Shown: positions 1-11,509 of the stretch, in pieces
Position numbering within the stretch: position 1 is the stretch's first letter
How the letters are laid out: the number at the start of each line of letters is the position of its first letter
Assembly (NCBI GenBank): GCA_032622095.1
Contig: CP136067.1
Coordinates: forward strand, 176,612,556-176,676,555
Origin: Siphonodentalium dalli
Taxonomy: Eukaryota; Mollusca; Scaphopoda; Gadilida; Siphonodentaliidae
Direction of reading: 5' to 3'
DNA: 64,000 bases
Notes under the pieces: model-generated
Databases searched by the model: none
What the model was told of the DNA's origin: nothing
The model's input: the letters and a program-made list of their open reading frames with translations, nothing else
Program-made: the position numbers and the translations under genes

Positions 1-391
1 AATACTATCGGATACAGCATTCAATGATGCATGCATATATCGCAAGATGCCAGTGATGATAGCCGTCTGAAGTCGACAGAAGTCGCAATGTAACTTATAC
101 CGATTGTATAGATGGGAAACTACATAGTACATCCCTGCCAGTCATTTTCTGAGTCCTTCGTGTATTCTCGACATAACGGAAAAGCCCAACACCAAAAAAA
201 CACGCGTGGTCTGGAATTCTACGGGTTCACAACAAACGCTTAAACCAGCGGGTGTCTATAACCGGGTATAGGAAAATTTCGGAAACGAAATACTCTGAAT
301 AACGTCTCAGCCGACTGAGCCGCCATATTTCGTCAGCCACGAACGTCGTGACTAAGCCGGCTTAGCTAGATAACCAGCCACGAAAATTGGT
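1..391. repeat. Truncated copy of the 38.3-40.1 kb hAT-like repeat family
   Basis: The first ~240 bases recur almost unchanged from about 3870, and the whole stretch matches the right part of the element ending at 40106 (shared text such as 'gccgtctgaagtcgacagaa' and 'gagccgccatatttcgtcag'). Here the family's right terminus is lost and the sequence runs into a poly-G tract. No coding content was seen. Confidence 0.7.
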
Positions 392-401
392 TGAGCCAGC
401 C

Positions 402-423
402 GGGGGGGGGGGGGGGGGGGGGG
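402..423 (+). repeat. Poly-G tract (22 G)
   Basis: An uninterrupted run of 22 G lies exactly where the upstream repeat copy loses its terminus. It may be a real homopolymer or a collapsed assembly junction. Confidence 0.9.
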
Positions 424-505
424 TCTGGAAACAAATTGCACACCAAAAAGTTTTATTTCCGACCAGAGGGACCCACCACCCCAACAAATATTTGGGGACC
501 CACCC

Positions 506-576
506 TTGACGCCACATCCGTCCAATCTCGCTACTCTCTTGATGAGAGTAGCGAGATTGGACGGATGTGGCGTCAA
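506..576. repeat. Perfect 33-bp hairpin, 5-nt loop
   Basis: Arms 506..538 and 544..576 are exact reverse complements around the loop ttgat. The arm starts ttgacgccacatccgtccaa. GACCCACC-type sequence flanks both sides. It lies in the part of the duplicated segment that differs between the two copies (the second copy has the 158-bp array instead). No T-run follows, so a terminator role is not suggested. Confidence 0.9.
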
Positions 577-650
577 GACCCACCCCCTCTTTCTCATATT
601 TTTATCAAAATTTCAGAGTTTTTTTTAGCCGTTCTTCAATAACTGTGTTA

Positions 651-2757
651 ACTGTCTTACTAATTGGTAAACACAGATCAGAAAAAAAACGAAAAATAAT
701 CTGTATTTCCAGACATTTCCGTGTGTTTTCAGTATCTAACAACAATAATAAAGCATTGTGTAGGTACACTATATGTCACAAATCGCCCTAGACCCCATTA
801 TAGCCTTAATAAATCGAGTGTGTTGTGTCTGACAGAGAACATCGACCAGTGTAAATAGTGGTAAACAGGTCAGGGGTTCCACAATTATTTGTAGATGACC
901 AAAGAACTCTTTTAAGTCTTCTCCACCTGGGTGGGGTGGGGTGGGTGGGTTGGGGAGGGGAATTGTTTTTGGTTAGGTATACACATAGATATATGGTTAT
1001 TATACCGCCCAATATTAGTCGGCGGGTATATAGTTGACGTCTCGAGCCGTCCGTCCGTACAATCATTTTGCATTATAACTCAAGAGTCGGTTGTCATATT
1101 TTTATGCCCTATGCCATGGCATGGTGACGGACCATAAATGGGGAACTAATATGCATAATATCACGGGTTGTGACTATTAATGCCTACCAGAGTTATGGGC
1201 CCTGTTCGACTTCATGAAATTCAGTCCGTACAAAGCTTTTGCAATATAAGTTAAGTGTCGGTTGTCGAATTTTGATGTGGTTTGGTATGGTGATAGACCA
1301 GAATGAAGAATTGAATGTCATTTCTTAATGCATCACTTTATTTCAATTCATCTATTTGTAAGTGATAACAGTATACAATTAGTATTTTAGTTTAGTCTTG
1401 TTGAGCAGTAAAGTTCGAAGATGAATTTCGGAAATTCAATGAGAATAGCGTCACCTTCAGTTGGGATTGTCTGAGCAGTAAACAGTTAACGGTCATTCGT
1501 CATGACCAATTCAGTTTTATTTGGATAATTGTTGCAAATTAACATTACTTGCAATCATTCAAGATGAGAAATAACCAGGAGGAATGAATTTGATTACATG
1601 CCAGGACAAGACAGTATTTCAGACATTAGAAATTTATGAGATACCCTTTTCAATTTCATGTTATGCAACAATCATGTTAATGATATATAGTCATCATTGA
1701 GTATTCACCATGTAGTATCCAATTTGTGATACAGTTTTTATGTTTTATTACTTTTATTCAAGTAATACAACTGGGTAATATATTAATTGTGTTACTAAAT
1801 ATTTCTTCCGCTGATAATAAGTTTCCTGAACGCTATTACGGTGGTCCACTGTGAAGTGGTCCGGGATCCTGTGAAATCCAGAATGTTGCTAAATATGAGG
1901 CTAAAGAGTCACTATAGCTGCTATATATAGAAAAAAATTACAAGCACGATTTTTTCCGCCTCTGGACCACCCACCCACCCCGGCCCTATATACGGATTTT
2001 TGTTGTAACCCCCCCCCCCCTCTTAGACGACACAACAAGCCTCTTTTTGTTGTAATTTTTTCTTCTATTCTACTTTAAGTTGGTTTTTCTCCTTGTATAT
2101 ATCATTTTTGTCCGCAAAAGTATTCAATAAACGGAATATCCAGTTTATATAAAATTTCGTAATATATAATGTTAAACATAACCAAACTAAATGAATATCC
2201 AGCCACAGGAACCATATTATGTTCACAATTCACTATATAACCTGCTATAGTTAATATATGTGACCAATTAGTTTTTGGGACTTGAGTACCTAACCATACT
2301 TTATGATTATTGACTGATGATGGGACAGGGTGTATTTATCCGTTACATATATCCCGATGTTTTGGTTTTGGATTGCGAATATAATTGATGCGTGACCAGA
2401 TTAATTGTTTGACAACGAAGGTTCCTGGACCGAATAACACATTCAATTCATTATCAATAAACATGGGTAAACAATGAATGTTAGTAATAGACTATATATA
2501 TAATTAAAGAAATCTTTATTGCATGATAATGTTTTAACGACAACTATCAGACGAAACTGGAAATATGAACAAATTAACATGGATTCAACCAACGGAAATA
2601 GACTGGAATAACAAAGTAATACTACAATGAATATGGAATAAGAGAACGAATGACATGACATACACTTAATTAACCTACCGAATATACAACGAGAACATAA
2701 AAACAATGATTATGCCATGAATTTATGTTCGTCTTTATATATATGAGATTATCAAAT
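651..2757 (+). repeat. Segmental duplication, copy A
   Basis: About 2.1 kb that recurs in the same orientation at 4949..7080 with a few percent difference and small indels. It is AT-rich with no open frame resembling a known protein. It contains a C-run near 2010 and a short CCACTGTGAAGTGG palindrome near 1846. No gene is supported in it. Confidence 0.85.
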
Positions 2758-2765
2758 AGTATATT

Positions 2766-3130
2766 CAGGGCCTGGAACCTACGTCATAAAACAAAGTTTT
2801 TCACCGAAAAATGGCGGCTGCTCGGTTCGACTCGAAGTAAGTATTTATCGTTTTTGCAAACTATGTTCATAAACCACTAAAAAAATCATTGCTTATGAGC
2901 TGTAAAACATTGTTTGCTAGCTCACAGTCATCTATACCGAGATATATATGTAACGGTTGTAAAGATTATCGCGTTCATGTGGTTTCCGTCACCAATTTTC
3001 GAGGCATGTTTCAGAGTTTTGAAATGGTAACGCCTACATTGACTTTTAAAACTGGAATTGTGACATAAATGGTAACGCCTACATATAGTCAACATTTGAT
3101 TCCAAAATTGGCAATTTGGCTGAATTCTTT
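2766..3130. mobile_element. Diverged end of a CAGGGCCTGGAACC-terminus element
   Basis: It starts with cagggcctggaacctacgtc, the reverse complement of the terminus closing both units of the dimer at 7081..8267. Inner similarity (a GGTAACGCC-type motif and gttcgactcg) is also in inverse orientation. A CAGGG terminus suggests hAT, but no target duplication was resolved and the inner boundary is uncertain. Confidence 0.45.
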
Positions 3131-3606
3131 CTTTCACTTGCCGAATATCACAATTAGTTTTAGGATTAGTGAGTAGTGTATGCCTTCACAGTTAATGGAA
3201 CTTATGGCAGCGCAAGAGTATAATTCGTCCCTCGCTATAAGATCCCCGAATATTGCCGAGGCGAATCGGTATGTATCGGCTCAAAAGTAGACTACTTCAC
3301 TTGTGGCAGGCTAATTAATACGTTTTTCACGGAATAACTATCACAAGACATAAATGAATAAAATAATAAGTAATTATATGACATTTTATATATTTCAATA
3401 TTATTATAGGGAATAAGAAAAAGGGTCATTCTGGTTGATGCATCATATACATGTATAATTATAGGCTAAAATAAACCAAACTTTGATAAATGAATAAATC
3501 GCAATATCGCCACTGCTTGAGTTGAACCAGGAAGAAGCTTTAAGTTGTATTATTCAATTTTTGTTTCAAATTCAAATGTTTCTGAAATTAATAAAAGAAA
3601 AAACTT
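3131..3606. other. Non-coding stretch without recognised content
   Basis: AT-rich sequence with no convincing open frame, RNA gene or repeat partner elsewhere in the window. Confidence 0.5.
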
Positions 3607-3870
3607 TTAAAGTGATATGAAACACTCCGGTAAGGTGATCGAATAGAAGTGGAGAATAATCTTGTTCAAAGTAGTTATTTTTACAAATGTTATATCTAAA
3701 TTGACAACACACACCGTCATTCTTATATACTAATTAAATGCAGTGACTGCCGATGGCGAAATCGTTTATTTCGACACGACTCAGTCTCATATCGCTGACA
3801 TTTGTCAATATATGCACATAACATGTAGAATTTAAGGTAATAGAAAATAGTTTGACATATTATATATCAA
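3607..3870 (+). mobile_element. Partial TTAA MITE (TGAAACACTCCG family)
   Basis: It begins TTAAAGTGATATGAAACACT and shares text with the elements at 61046..61414 and 61753..62127, including 'gagaataatcttg' and 'ttcttatata'. The family's closing end (TATGTCTTTAA) is absent here; the sequence runs into the repeat at 3871. Confidence 0.6.
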
Positions 3871-4062
3871 TACTATCGGATGCAGCATTCAATGATACAT
3901 GCATATATCGCAAGATGCCAGTGATGATAGCCGTCTGAAGTCGACAGAAGTCGCAATGTAACTTATACCGATTGTATAGATGGGAAACTACATAGTACAT
4001 CCCTGCCAGTCATTTTCTGAGGCCTTCGTGTATTCTCGCCATAACGGAAAAGCCCAACAAAA
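3871..4062 (+). repeat. Second copy of window positions ~1-195
   Basis: Nearly identical to the window start. It is interrupted on the right by the 158-bp tandem array, whereas the first copy continues into the poly-G tract and hairpin. Confidence 0.8.
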
Positions 4063-4880
4063 ATTATTCTGTCTCGGTCTGTCCCAGACCTTTCTATTGG
4101 GACAGGAAATATCAAAGGTAAATAATATATTTAATATGAAAACATTAGGAATGTGATTGTCTCGGTCTGTACCAGGCAAATCAGTTTGTCCCATGGTTCC
4201 CAAATAAGATCCTCTTCAAAATTATTCTGTCTCGGTCTGTCCCAGACCTTTCTATTGGGACAGGAAATATCAAAGGTAAATACTATATTTAATATGAAAA
4301 CATTAGAAATGTGTGTGTCTCGGTCTGTACCAGTCAAATCAGTTTGTCCCATGGTTCCCAAATAAGATCCTCTTCAAAATAATTCTGTCTCGGTCTGTCC
4401 CAGGCCTTTCTATTGGGACAGGAAATATCAAAGGTAGATACCGGTACTATATTTAATATGAAAACATTAGAAATGTGTTTGTCTCGGTCTGTACCAGTCA
4501 AATTAGTTTGTCCCATGGTTCCCAAATAAGATCCTCTTCAAAATTATTCTGTCTCGGTCTGTCCCAGACCTTTCTATTGGGACAGGAAATATCAAAGGTA
4601 AATAATATATTTAATATGAAAACATTAGAAATGTGTGCGTCTCGGTCTGTACCAGTCAAATCAGTTTGTCCCATGGTTCCCAAATAAGATCCTCTTCAAA
4701 ATTATTCTGTCTCGGTCTGTCCCAGACCTTTCTATTGGGACAGGAAATATCAAAGGTAAATAATATATTTAATATGAAAACATTAGAAATGTGTGTGTCT
4801 CGGTCTGTACCAGTCAAATCAGTTTGTCCCATGGTTCCCAAATAAGATCCTCTTCAAAATTATTCTGTCTCGGCTTGTCC
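4063..4880 (+). repeat. 158-bp tandem (satellite-like) array, about 5 units
   Basis: The motif attctgtctcggtctgtccc recurs near 4066, 4224, 4382, 4545, 4703 and (diverged) 4861, giving a period near 158 bp with one 5-bp-longer unit. Each unit holds an internal inverted pair, tgtcccagac...ctattgggaca. Open frames on both strands arise only because the period preserves phase locally; they match no protein family. Confidence 0.9.
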
Positions 4881-4948
4881 CAGGACTTATGACTGGGACA
4901 AAAATGCCGATGTATTTTCTGTTGGCCACGTTTCTTGCCATATCTATA

Positions 4949-7080
4949 ACTGTCTTACTACTTGGTAAACACAGATCAGAAAAAAAAACGAAAAATAATC
5001 TGTATTTCCAGACGTTTCCGTGTGTTTTCAGTATCTAACAACAATAATAAAGCATTGTGCAGGTACACTATATGTCACAAATCGCCATAACCCCACTATA
5101 GCCTTAATAAATCGAGTGGGTTGTGTCTGAATATGGGTTAATATGAAAACATTAGAAAAACACCGACCAGTGTAAATAGTGGTAAACAGGTCAGGGGTTC
5201 CACAATTATTTGTAGATGACCAAATAACTCTTATAAGTCTTCTCCACCGGGGTGGGGTGGGGTGGGGAAGGGGAATTGTTTTTGGTTAGGTATACACATA
5301 GATATATGGTTATTATACCGCCCAATATTAGTCGACGGGTATCTAGTTGACGTCTCGAGCCGTCCGTCCGTACAATCATTTTGCATTATAACTCAAGAGT
5401 CGGTTGTCATATTTTATGCCCTATGGCATGGCGACGGACCAGAAATGGGGAACGAATATGCATAATATCACGGGTTGTGACTATTAATGCCTACCAGAGT
5501 TATGGGCCGTGTTCGACTTCATGAAATTCAGTCCGTACAAAGCTTTTGCAATATAAGTTAAGTGTCGGTTGTCGAATTTTGATGTGGTTTGGCATGGTGA
5601 TAGACCAGAATGAAGAATTGAATGACATTTCTTAATGCATCACTTTATTTCAGTTCATCTATTTGTAAGTGATAACAGTATACAATTAGTATTTTAGTTT
5701 AGTCTTGTTGATCAGTAAAGCTCCAAGATGAAGTTCGGAAATTCAATGAGAATAGCGTCACCTTCAGTTGGGATTGTCTGAGCAGTAAACAGTTAACGGT
5801 CATTCATCATGACCAATTCAGTTTTATTTTGATAATTGTTGCAAATTAACATTACTTGCAATCATTCAAGATGAGAAATAACCAGGAGGAATGAATTCTA
5901 TTACATGCCAGGACAAGACAGTATTTCAGACATTAGAAATTTATGACATACCCTTTTCAATTTCATGTTATGCAACAATCATGTTAATGATATATAGTCA
6001 TCATTGAGTATTCACCATGTAGTATCCAATTTGTGATACAGTTTTTATGTTTTATTACTTTTATTCAAGTAATACAACTGGGTAATATATTAATTGTGTT
6101 ACTAAATATTTCTTGCGCTGATAATAAGTTTCCTGAACGCTATTGCGGTGGTCCACTGTGAAGTGGTCCGGGATCCTGTGAAATCCAGAATGTTGCTAAA
6201 TCTGAGGCTAAAGAGGTCACTATAGCTGCTATATAGAAAACAATTACAAGCACGATTTTTTCCGCCTCTGGACCACCCACCCACCCCGGCCCTATTCGGA
6301 ATTTTGTTTGTAGACCCCCCCCCCCCCCTCTTAGACGACACAACAAGCCTCTTTTTGTTGTAATGTTTTCTTCTATTCAAGTTTAAGTTGTTTTTTTTCC
6401 TTGTATATATCATTTTTGTGCGCAAAAGTATTCAATAAACGGAATATCCAGTTTATATAAAGTTTTGTAATATATAATGTTAAACATAACCAAACTAAAT
6501 GAATATCCAGCCGCAGGAACCATATTATGTTCACAATTCACTATATGCTATATAACCTGCTATAGTTAATAACTTAATATATATGTGACCAATTAGTTTT
6601 TGGGACTTGAGTACCTACCCATACTTTATGATTATTGACTGATGATGGGACAGGGTGTATTTATCCGTTACATATATCCCGATGTTTTGGTTTTGGATTG
6701 CGAATATAATTGATGCGTGACCAGATTAATTCTTTGACAACGAAGGTTCCTGGACCGAATAACACATTCAATTCAGTATCAATAAACATGGGTAAACAAT
6801 GAATGTTAGTAATAGAATATAATTAAAGAAATCTTTATTGCATGCAGTGATAATGTTTTAACGACAACTATCAGACGAAACTGGAAATATGAACAAATTA
6901 ACATGGATTCAACCAACGGAAATAGACTGGAATAACAAAGTAATACTACAATGAATATGGAATAAGAGAACGAATGACATGACATACACTTAATTAAACT
7001 ACCGAATATACAACGAGAACATAAAAACAATGATTATGCCATTAATTTATGTTCGTCTTTATATATAGTATTATCAAAAA
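4949..7080 (+). repeat. Segmental duplication, copy B
   Basis: Second copy of 651..2757, same orientation. It ends where the 0.6 kb dimer starts; copy A ends at the CAGGGCC terminus. The same element family therefore sits at the same border of both copies, in opposite orientation. No gene is supported. Confidence 0.85.
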
Positions 7081-8267
7081 ATATTGGCATCTCTATAACA
7101 GCCATTTGTGTATTGTAACGCATTTAACAGAGTGTGTATATGTGAACACCGGATTCATCTACCGGATTATACGGCCGGATTATACGGATGGTGACTCAAT
7201 TGTTAGTGCAAACAGGCCAATATGTGAGCGTCAACGCGATGTGGGCGTTACCATTAATAGACAAATTCATAAAAATTCTTTGTGTCTTAAGAAATTTACA
7301 AACAAACCACGGAAAAGTTATTTTTTTGTTATTGATTCAAATTTTAGCATTTATAATATCCCGAAACTCAATGTATACGGTTTTTAAATGAGTTTAGGGC
7401 GCGGAGAACATGAAATGTTGGCGTTAACACCTGCACGAAAATAGGAAATCGGACGCGATTTTGAATTGCGAACGCGAAATTCTCATTATAAGCAATTCTT
7501 TCCGATTTTCGGTTTCTGTATTTGTTGAGATTTGCAGGTCGCATAGCTCCTTTGCTTATAATGCTACATCGAAATCGATTGTATTTATTAAAAAAACGAT
7601 GTCGAAGTAGCGAGTCGAACTTTATTTACAGTTATTTTGATGTAGGGTTACCCTTCCGGTGACGTAGGTTCCAGGCCCTGATATTGGCATCTCTATAACA
7701 GCCATTTGTGTATTGTAACGCATTTAACAGAGTGTGTATATGTGAACACCGGATTCATCTACCGGATTATACGGATGGTGACTCAATTGTTAGTGCAAAC
7801 AGGCCAATATGTGAGCGTCAACGCGATGTGGGCGTTACCATTAATAGACAAATTCATAAAAATTCTTTGTCTCTTAAGAAATTTACAAACAAACCACGGA
7901 AAAGTTATTTTTTTGTTATTGATTCAAATTTTAGCAATTATAATATCCCGAAACTCAATGTATACGGTTTTAAAATGAGTTTAGGGCGCGGAGAACATGA
8001 AATGTTGGCGTTAACACCTGCACGAAAATAGGAAATCGGACGCGATTTTGAATTGCGAACGCGAAATTCTCATTATAAGCAATTCTTTCCGATTTTCGGT
8101 TTCTGTATTTGTAGAGATTTGCAGGTCGCATAGCTCCTTTGCTTATAATACTACATCGAAATCGATTGTATTTATTTAAAAAACGATGTCGAAGTAGCGA
8201 GTCGAACTTTATTTACAGTTATTTTGATGTAGGGTTACCCTTCCGGTGACGTAGGTTCCAGGCCCTG
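7081..8267 (+). repeat. Head-to-tail dimer of a ~0.6 kb element
   Basis: Unit 1 is 7081..7680 (600 bp) and unit 2 is 7681..8267 (587 bp). Both start atattggcatctctataaca and both end with gacgtaggttccaggccctg. Most of the length difference is a 13-bp duplication (ggattatacggcc) in unit 1. The frame around 7188..7391 and 7706..7978 is simply repeated and has no family match, so it is not called a gene. Confidence 0.9.
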
Positions 8268-8377
8268 TATAAGATACGTGCCAATAACGTTGACAAAGCA
8301 ATGGCGACAACATGGAGACGATACCGAGACAACTATCTGAATATTAGTTAATGCGCAGATTAATACAAATGCAACAA

Positions 8378-9018
8378 TTACAAAAATTTGCTACAAACAT
8401 AATCTATTGTTGACACGTTAATGCAGGAACTATTTACGCATCTATAGTGGGCCCATGTATCACATCTCTCCTTGCTACACTCAATCATATCATCAAAAAT
8501 ATTTGGCAATCTACATTCATTACAGTCAAGCTCAAGGACGTAGACAAGACTTTGTTTTTTCATTAATTTCAGTGGTCTCAAGTTCACCGTTGGAAACATT
8601 GTAAATTCATTTTTCTCCAAAAATTCTACAAGATGGCCCCTAAGTTTCTTTTGATCAAAATATTTCATCCCTATTTTACCGGTGATGCAAAATTCTACTA
8701 AGAACGCTATGGCAAATAAGCCACAATCAACGGAATTGGTTTTCTGTTGCACTTGGGGGACATGAATTGTATTGAAATAAAATTGTCCAAGTCGTATTTC
8801 CAAAGATGCAGACAACTTGTCTGCGAATAGACTATCTAAAAGGACTGTTGTAGGCCTACATGATTGTTATTGTCCATCACAGAAAGCATCCAGTGTCCAG
8901 TGCCGGTATGGTGGATTTGTGCAGAAGGCTTCTTGGCAGGATCGAATCGTGATAAATATTGCCAGGAATCGTTGGTCCATCGTAATAGGGCGTCAGAGCT
9001 CTGTTTGTTGCAAGCCGT
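8378..9018 (-). pseudogene. Broken Ulp1/SENP-type cysteine protease gene with C-terminal zinc-finger-like tail
   Basis: Read on the minus strand, one frame gives QIHHTGTGHWMLSV with the protease His followed by Trp near 8890..8896. It stops near 8836, and a second frame continues with SVDCGLFAIAFLVEF (catalytic Cys at about 8724). His followed by the [DN]CG block in this order is the Ulp1/SENP (C48) fold. The tail holds CNEC..C..RCDTWAHYRC spacing resembling a PHD-type finger. A frameshift near 8840-8860 separates the two parts, and the frame upstream of 9018 is stopped, so only the C-terminal half remains. Ulp1-plus-finger proteins of this type are common in animal transposons. A relic of a mobile element is more likely than a host desumoylase. 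Confidence 0.7.
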
Positions 9019-9124
9019 TTATTTGTAGATATGGCATGAAATGTGAGCAGAAAAAAACTGGCATCCACTTTTGTCACAAGTGCGTTACAATCATTTTGGA
9101 TTCATTTCGAACAAAGATATTATT

Positions 9125-9232
9125 TTTACAACGATCGCCGTCACCACAACCAAACTGAAACAACTAGAAAGATGGAATCCTGACATCGTCGTCATACAGT
9201 TAGGCGGCAACGATATATTATATTCTATGAAT
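9125..9232 (+). pseudogene. Scrap of an SGNH/GDSL-hydrolase-like domain
   Basis: The short frame contains WNPDIVVIQLGGNDI. PD(I)V(V/I)...GGND is the block III signature of SGNH hydrolases. No catalytic Ser block I or Asp/His block V is seen nearby, and the frame closes within 20 residues of the motif. Such domains occur in some retroelement and transposon proteins. Given the adjacent Ulp1 relic, it may come from the same mobile element. The domain call rests on one motif. Confidence 0.45.
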
Positions 9233-9412
9233 TTAATGTCTTTATATTATTTAAATTTTATGCATTGTGATTAAATTTATTTTATTATGTATTTCACTTT
9301 CTAAATTATTATTTCCCCAAAAACCTCAAATGATACAAAACACCCAAGACTAATAGTCTAGAGTCGTCAGTTAGTTAATCCGATTACCTATACCGCTAAG
9401 CACATAAGCCGC

Positions 9413-9900
9413 TTAAAGGTACTCAACCCGATAAAACTCCTCTCAATTACTATTTCAATGGCTTCGGGGGTCAAAAATATTTGATTCGAGTCGAGGAAGT
9501 CACCCATCATAGCTCAGATTTGTTAGATATCGATTTTAGAAATCTATTATTTTTCATTATCGGGAATTGTTTCTGGCCCAGAAGACAGTAAAAAATTCGT
9601 TGTTATTACCAACTTGATCATAGAGTTATCCATCCTTGTCTGTTTGAATATAATTTTGGCGTAAAATCTCGAGCATGTTACCAAATTGACGGCAGTTATT
9701 GGTACTCATCTCGAGAACATAAGAATTTTCAAAAATCAATATCTAATAACTCTGAGCTTTGTTTGATGGGTTCCTCGACTCGAATCAAATATTTTTTACC
9801 CCCAAAGCCAAAGAAATAGTAATATAGGACCCTCTGATCGGATTGTTGTTGTTGGAATCTGTTGAGATGGGGACCCTCTTTACGGGTTGAGTACCTTTAA
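9413..9900. mobile_element. TTAA MITE family 1, intact copy (488 bp)
   Basis: Flanked by TTAA (9413..9416, 9897..9900), with terminal inverted repeats aggtactcaacccg...cgggttgagtacct. The outer ~130 bp on each side form a longer imperfect inverted repeat around GATTCGAGTCGAGGAA. There is no coding capacity. It is almost identical to the copies at 19666 and 34180. TTAA targets are used by the piggyBac and Kolobok superfamilies; the source transposase is not in this window. Confidence 0.9.
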
Positions 9901-10121
9901 CCTTTAATTAGAGCCGGCCGTTTACACTTTATTGTGTGTTTCAGAACGAAAAAGTTGAATAAAATCAACAAATTTGTGAATTTAAAAACAATTCAAATGT
10001 TATTGTATTCCATGTCCAAGCCCGGACATTTACACAAAATTTCATTAATATCCATTGAGAAACAACGGACCAAGCGCCATATAACACCCCGTTTACACCT
10101 TTTATTTGGAGCCCCCTGCTT

Positions 10122-10333
10122 AATAAATTACAAGTCGCACAGAATATGGCCATCAGAACGTCACTTCAAGCGTCATATATCGAACCCCTATAACGGTATT
10201 CCACCTAACGGCAGACGTCCCCCTTATACAGGATAGACTAAACTATCTAGCTGAAGAAACATTGAATAGATTAAATGGCACGATCCTAATGAATGAACTT
10301 GGCATCAGGAAGACAATCCTCACTAAACGTTAA
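10122..10333 (+). pseudogene. 3' end of a LINE (Jockey-like) ORF2
   Basis: Upstream, one frame reads NKLQVAQNMAIRTSLQASYI. After frame changes, a second reads LIQDRLNYLAEETLNRLN and ends ILTKR then taa at 10331. The order 'LQ.AQN.A.R...' followed by 'I.DRL..LA' is the characteristic tail of Jockey-clade non-LTR ORF2 proteins, beyond the reverse transcriptase. Stops and frameshifts between the blocks show a dead copy. The two 3' tandem repeats that follow probably belong to its 3' UTR. Confidence 0.65.
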
Positions 10334-10395
10334 TCTGTGAGCTTAGACAACCCCCAGCAAACGACGAGGAAACAATCTGATAACAATCGACATCA

Positions 10396-10765
10396 TTACT
10401 AACATCAATCATAAAACCTAGGTTAGCGGGCTCACGCCCTAGATGGCTCCTTGGGCGCTGATGAATGTACTCGGGCGGCGTAGATACGCATGTCGTGGCC
10501 GTAGTACAAGCCATTGAGTAATTATCTCCTATAAAAAAAACTAACAAACCTTGCCTATCTCACCATAATGCTGAAAAACATAGTTATTATTACAAATTGA
10601 CTAACACCAAAATCAAAACATAGTTTAGAGGGCTCAGGCCCTAGATGGCTCCTTGGGTGCTGATGAATGTCCTCGGGCGGTGTAGATACCCTTTTGGTGA
10701 CCGTAGTATAAGCCATCGAACAATTATCTCCTCCAAACCAACTAACTAACTGCCAATCTTGTAAC
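10396..10765 (+). repeat. Two diverged ~210-bp tandem units
   Basis: 'gccctagatggctccttggg' followed by gctgatgaatgt and ctcgggcgg recurs about 205 bases apart, and each unit ends in aattatctcct. It follows the LINE tail directly and is best read as its 3' UTR repeat. Confidence 0.7.
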
Positions 10766-10769
10766 ATTT

Positions 10770-11509
10770 ACAGAAACTAGCGCTCGTGTCTAACACATTC
10801 CACTCACCCGACAACACCTATCGAGCGGGACCCGGCATAAAAACCGACCCAGCACTTAGCTTGGGATGGGGTGCAAGGAAACTTCAGACCCATAAGTGGT
10901 CATCAAAGCTCTCATCGAGTTAAAGCCGGAAACGATTTTTTAACTGCTGTAACGCTTGTATCGCTCTGTATCAAGGGTTACTACTGAGACGCAGATAACG
11001 ACAAGAAAACCATAGTCAGAAATGGTAACGCCACCAAGATCGTATTATTAGCCATAAATATAAATCATAATATAAAATATATTGGTTACATGAATGGACC
11101 GCCTCAGAATTCCGTTAAGATAAGTAATTCTTCAAATTATTACAATGAACTACGGCTTATAAATTACTGCAGGTTTCTCATTCGCCACACCAGAATGCTT
11201 CTAAATGCGGATCAAAGCTAAGAGTGCGTGGCACAGCCATTGTTCATAGACATTTTACAGATAGCGAGAATGATGCATGCTGGGAACGAAAGCATCCACA
11301 GCAAAGCCATGTGCTTACGGGGGCATGCGTTTATTATAGGGGATTTATGGTGGGCCTATAAAACTAATTATAACTTTGTTATCTGTCATAGTTTATGCGT
11401 GAAATTTTAAACATATATACCTGGACATCTACCCCTTCCAGAATGTTGAAAAACATTTTCAGTTGCTCATCGTATTTTTATAGACGAAATAGTCCGAAAT
11501 TCCAGAAAA
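10770..11509. other. Non-coding stretch with a short dispersed repeat
   Basis: No gene seen. The text near 11055..11120 (ataaaatatattggtt...cagaattccgttaa) recurs in the same orientation near 12325..12380, flanking the element at 11510..12219. 'gtaacgcttg..tcgctctgtatcaag' near 10950 recurs near 14889. Confidence 0.5.

Noticed and set aside
391-791. Open frames through the poly-G tract and hairpin
   Set aside because: The Gly/Pro-rich start comes from the homopolymer, and the rest follows an inverted repeat; no family resemblance.
4131-4845. Series of nearly identical 61-76 aa frames on both strands
   Set aside because: They repeat with the 158-bp array; the same DNA read in phase, not genes.
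4063-4880. Possible CRISPR array
   Set aside because: Units are contiguous 158-bp repeats with no short repeat/spacer alternation, and the genome is eukaryotic.
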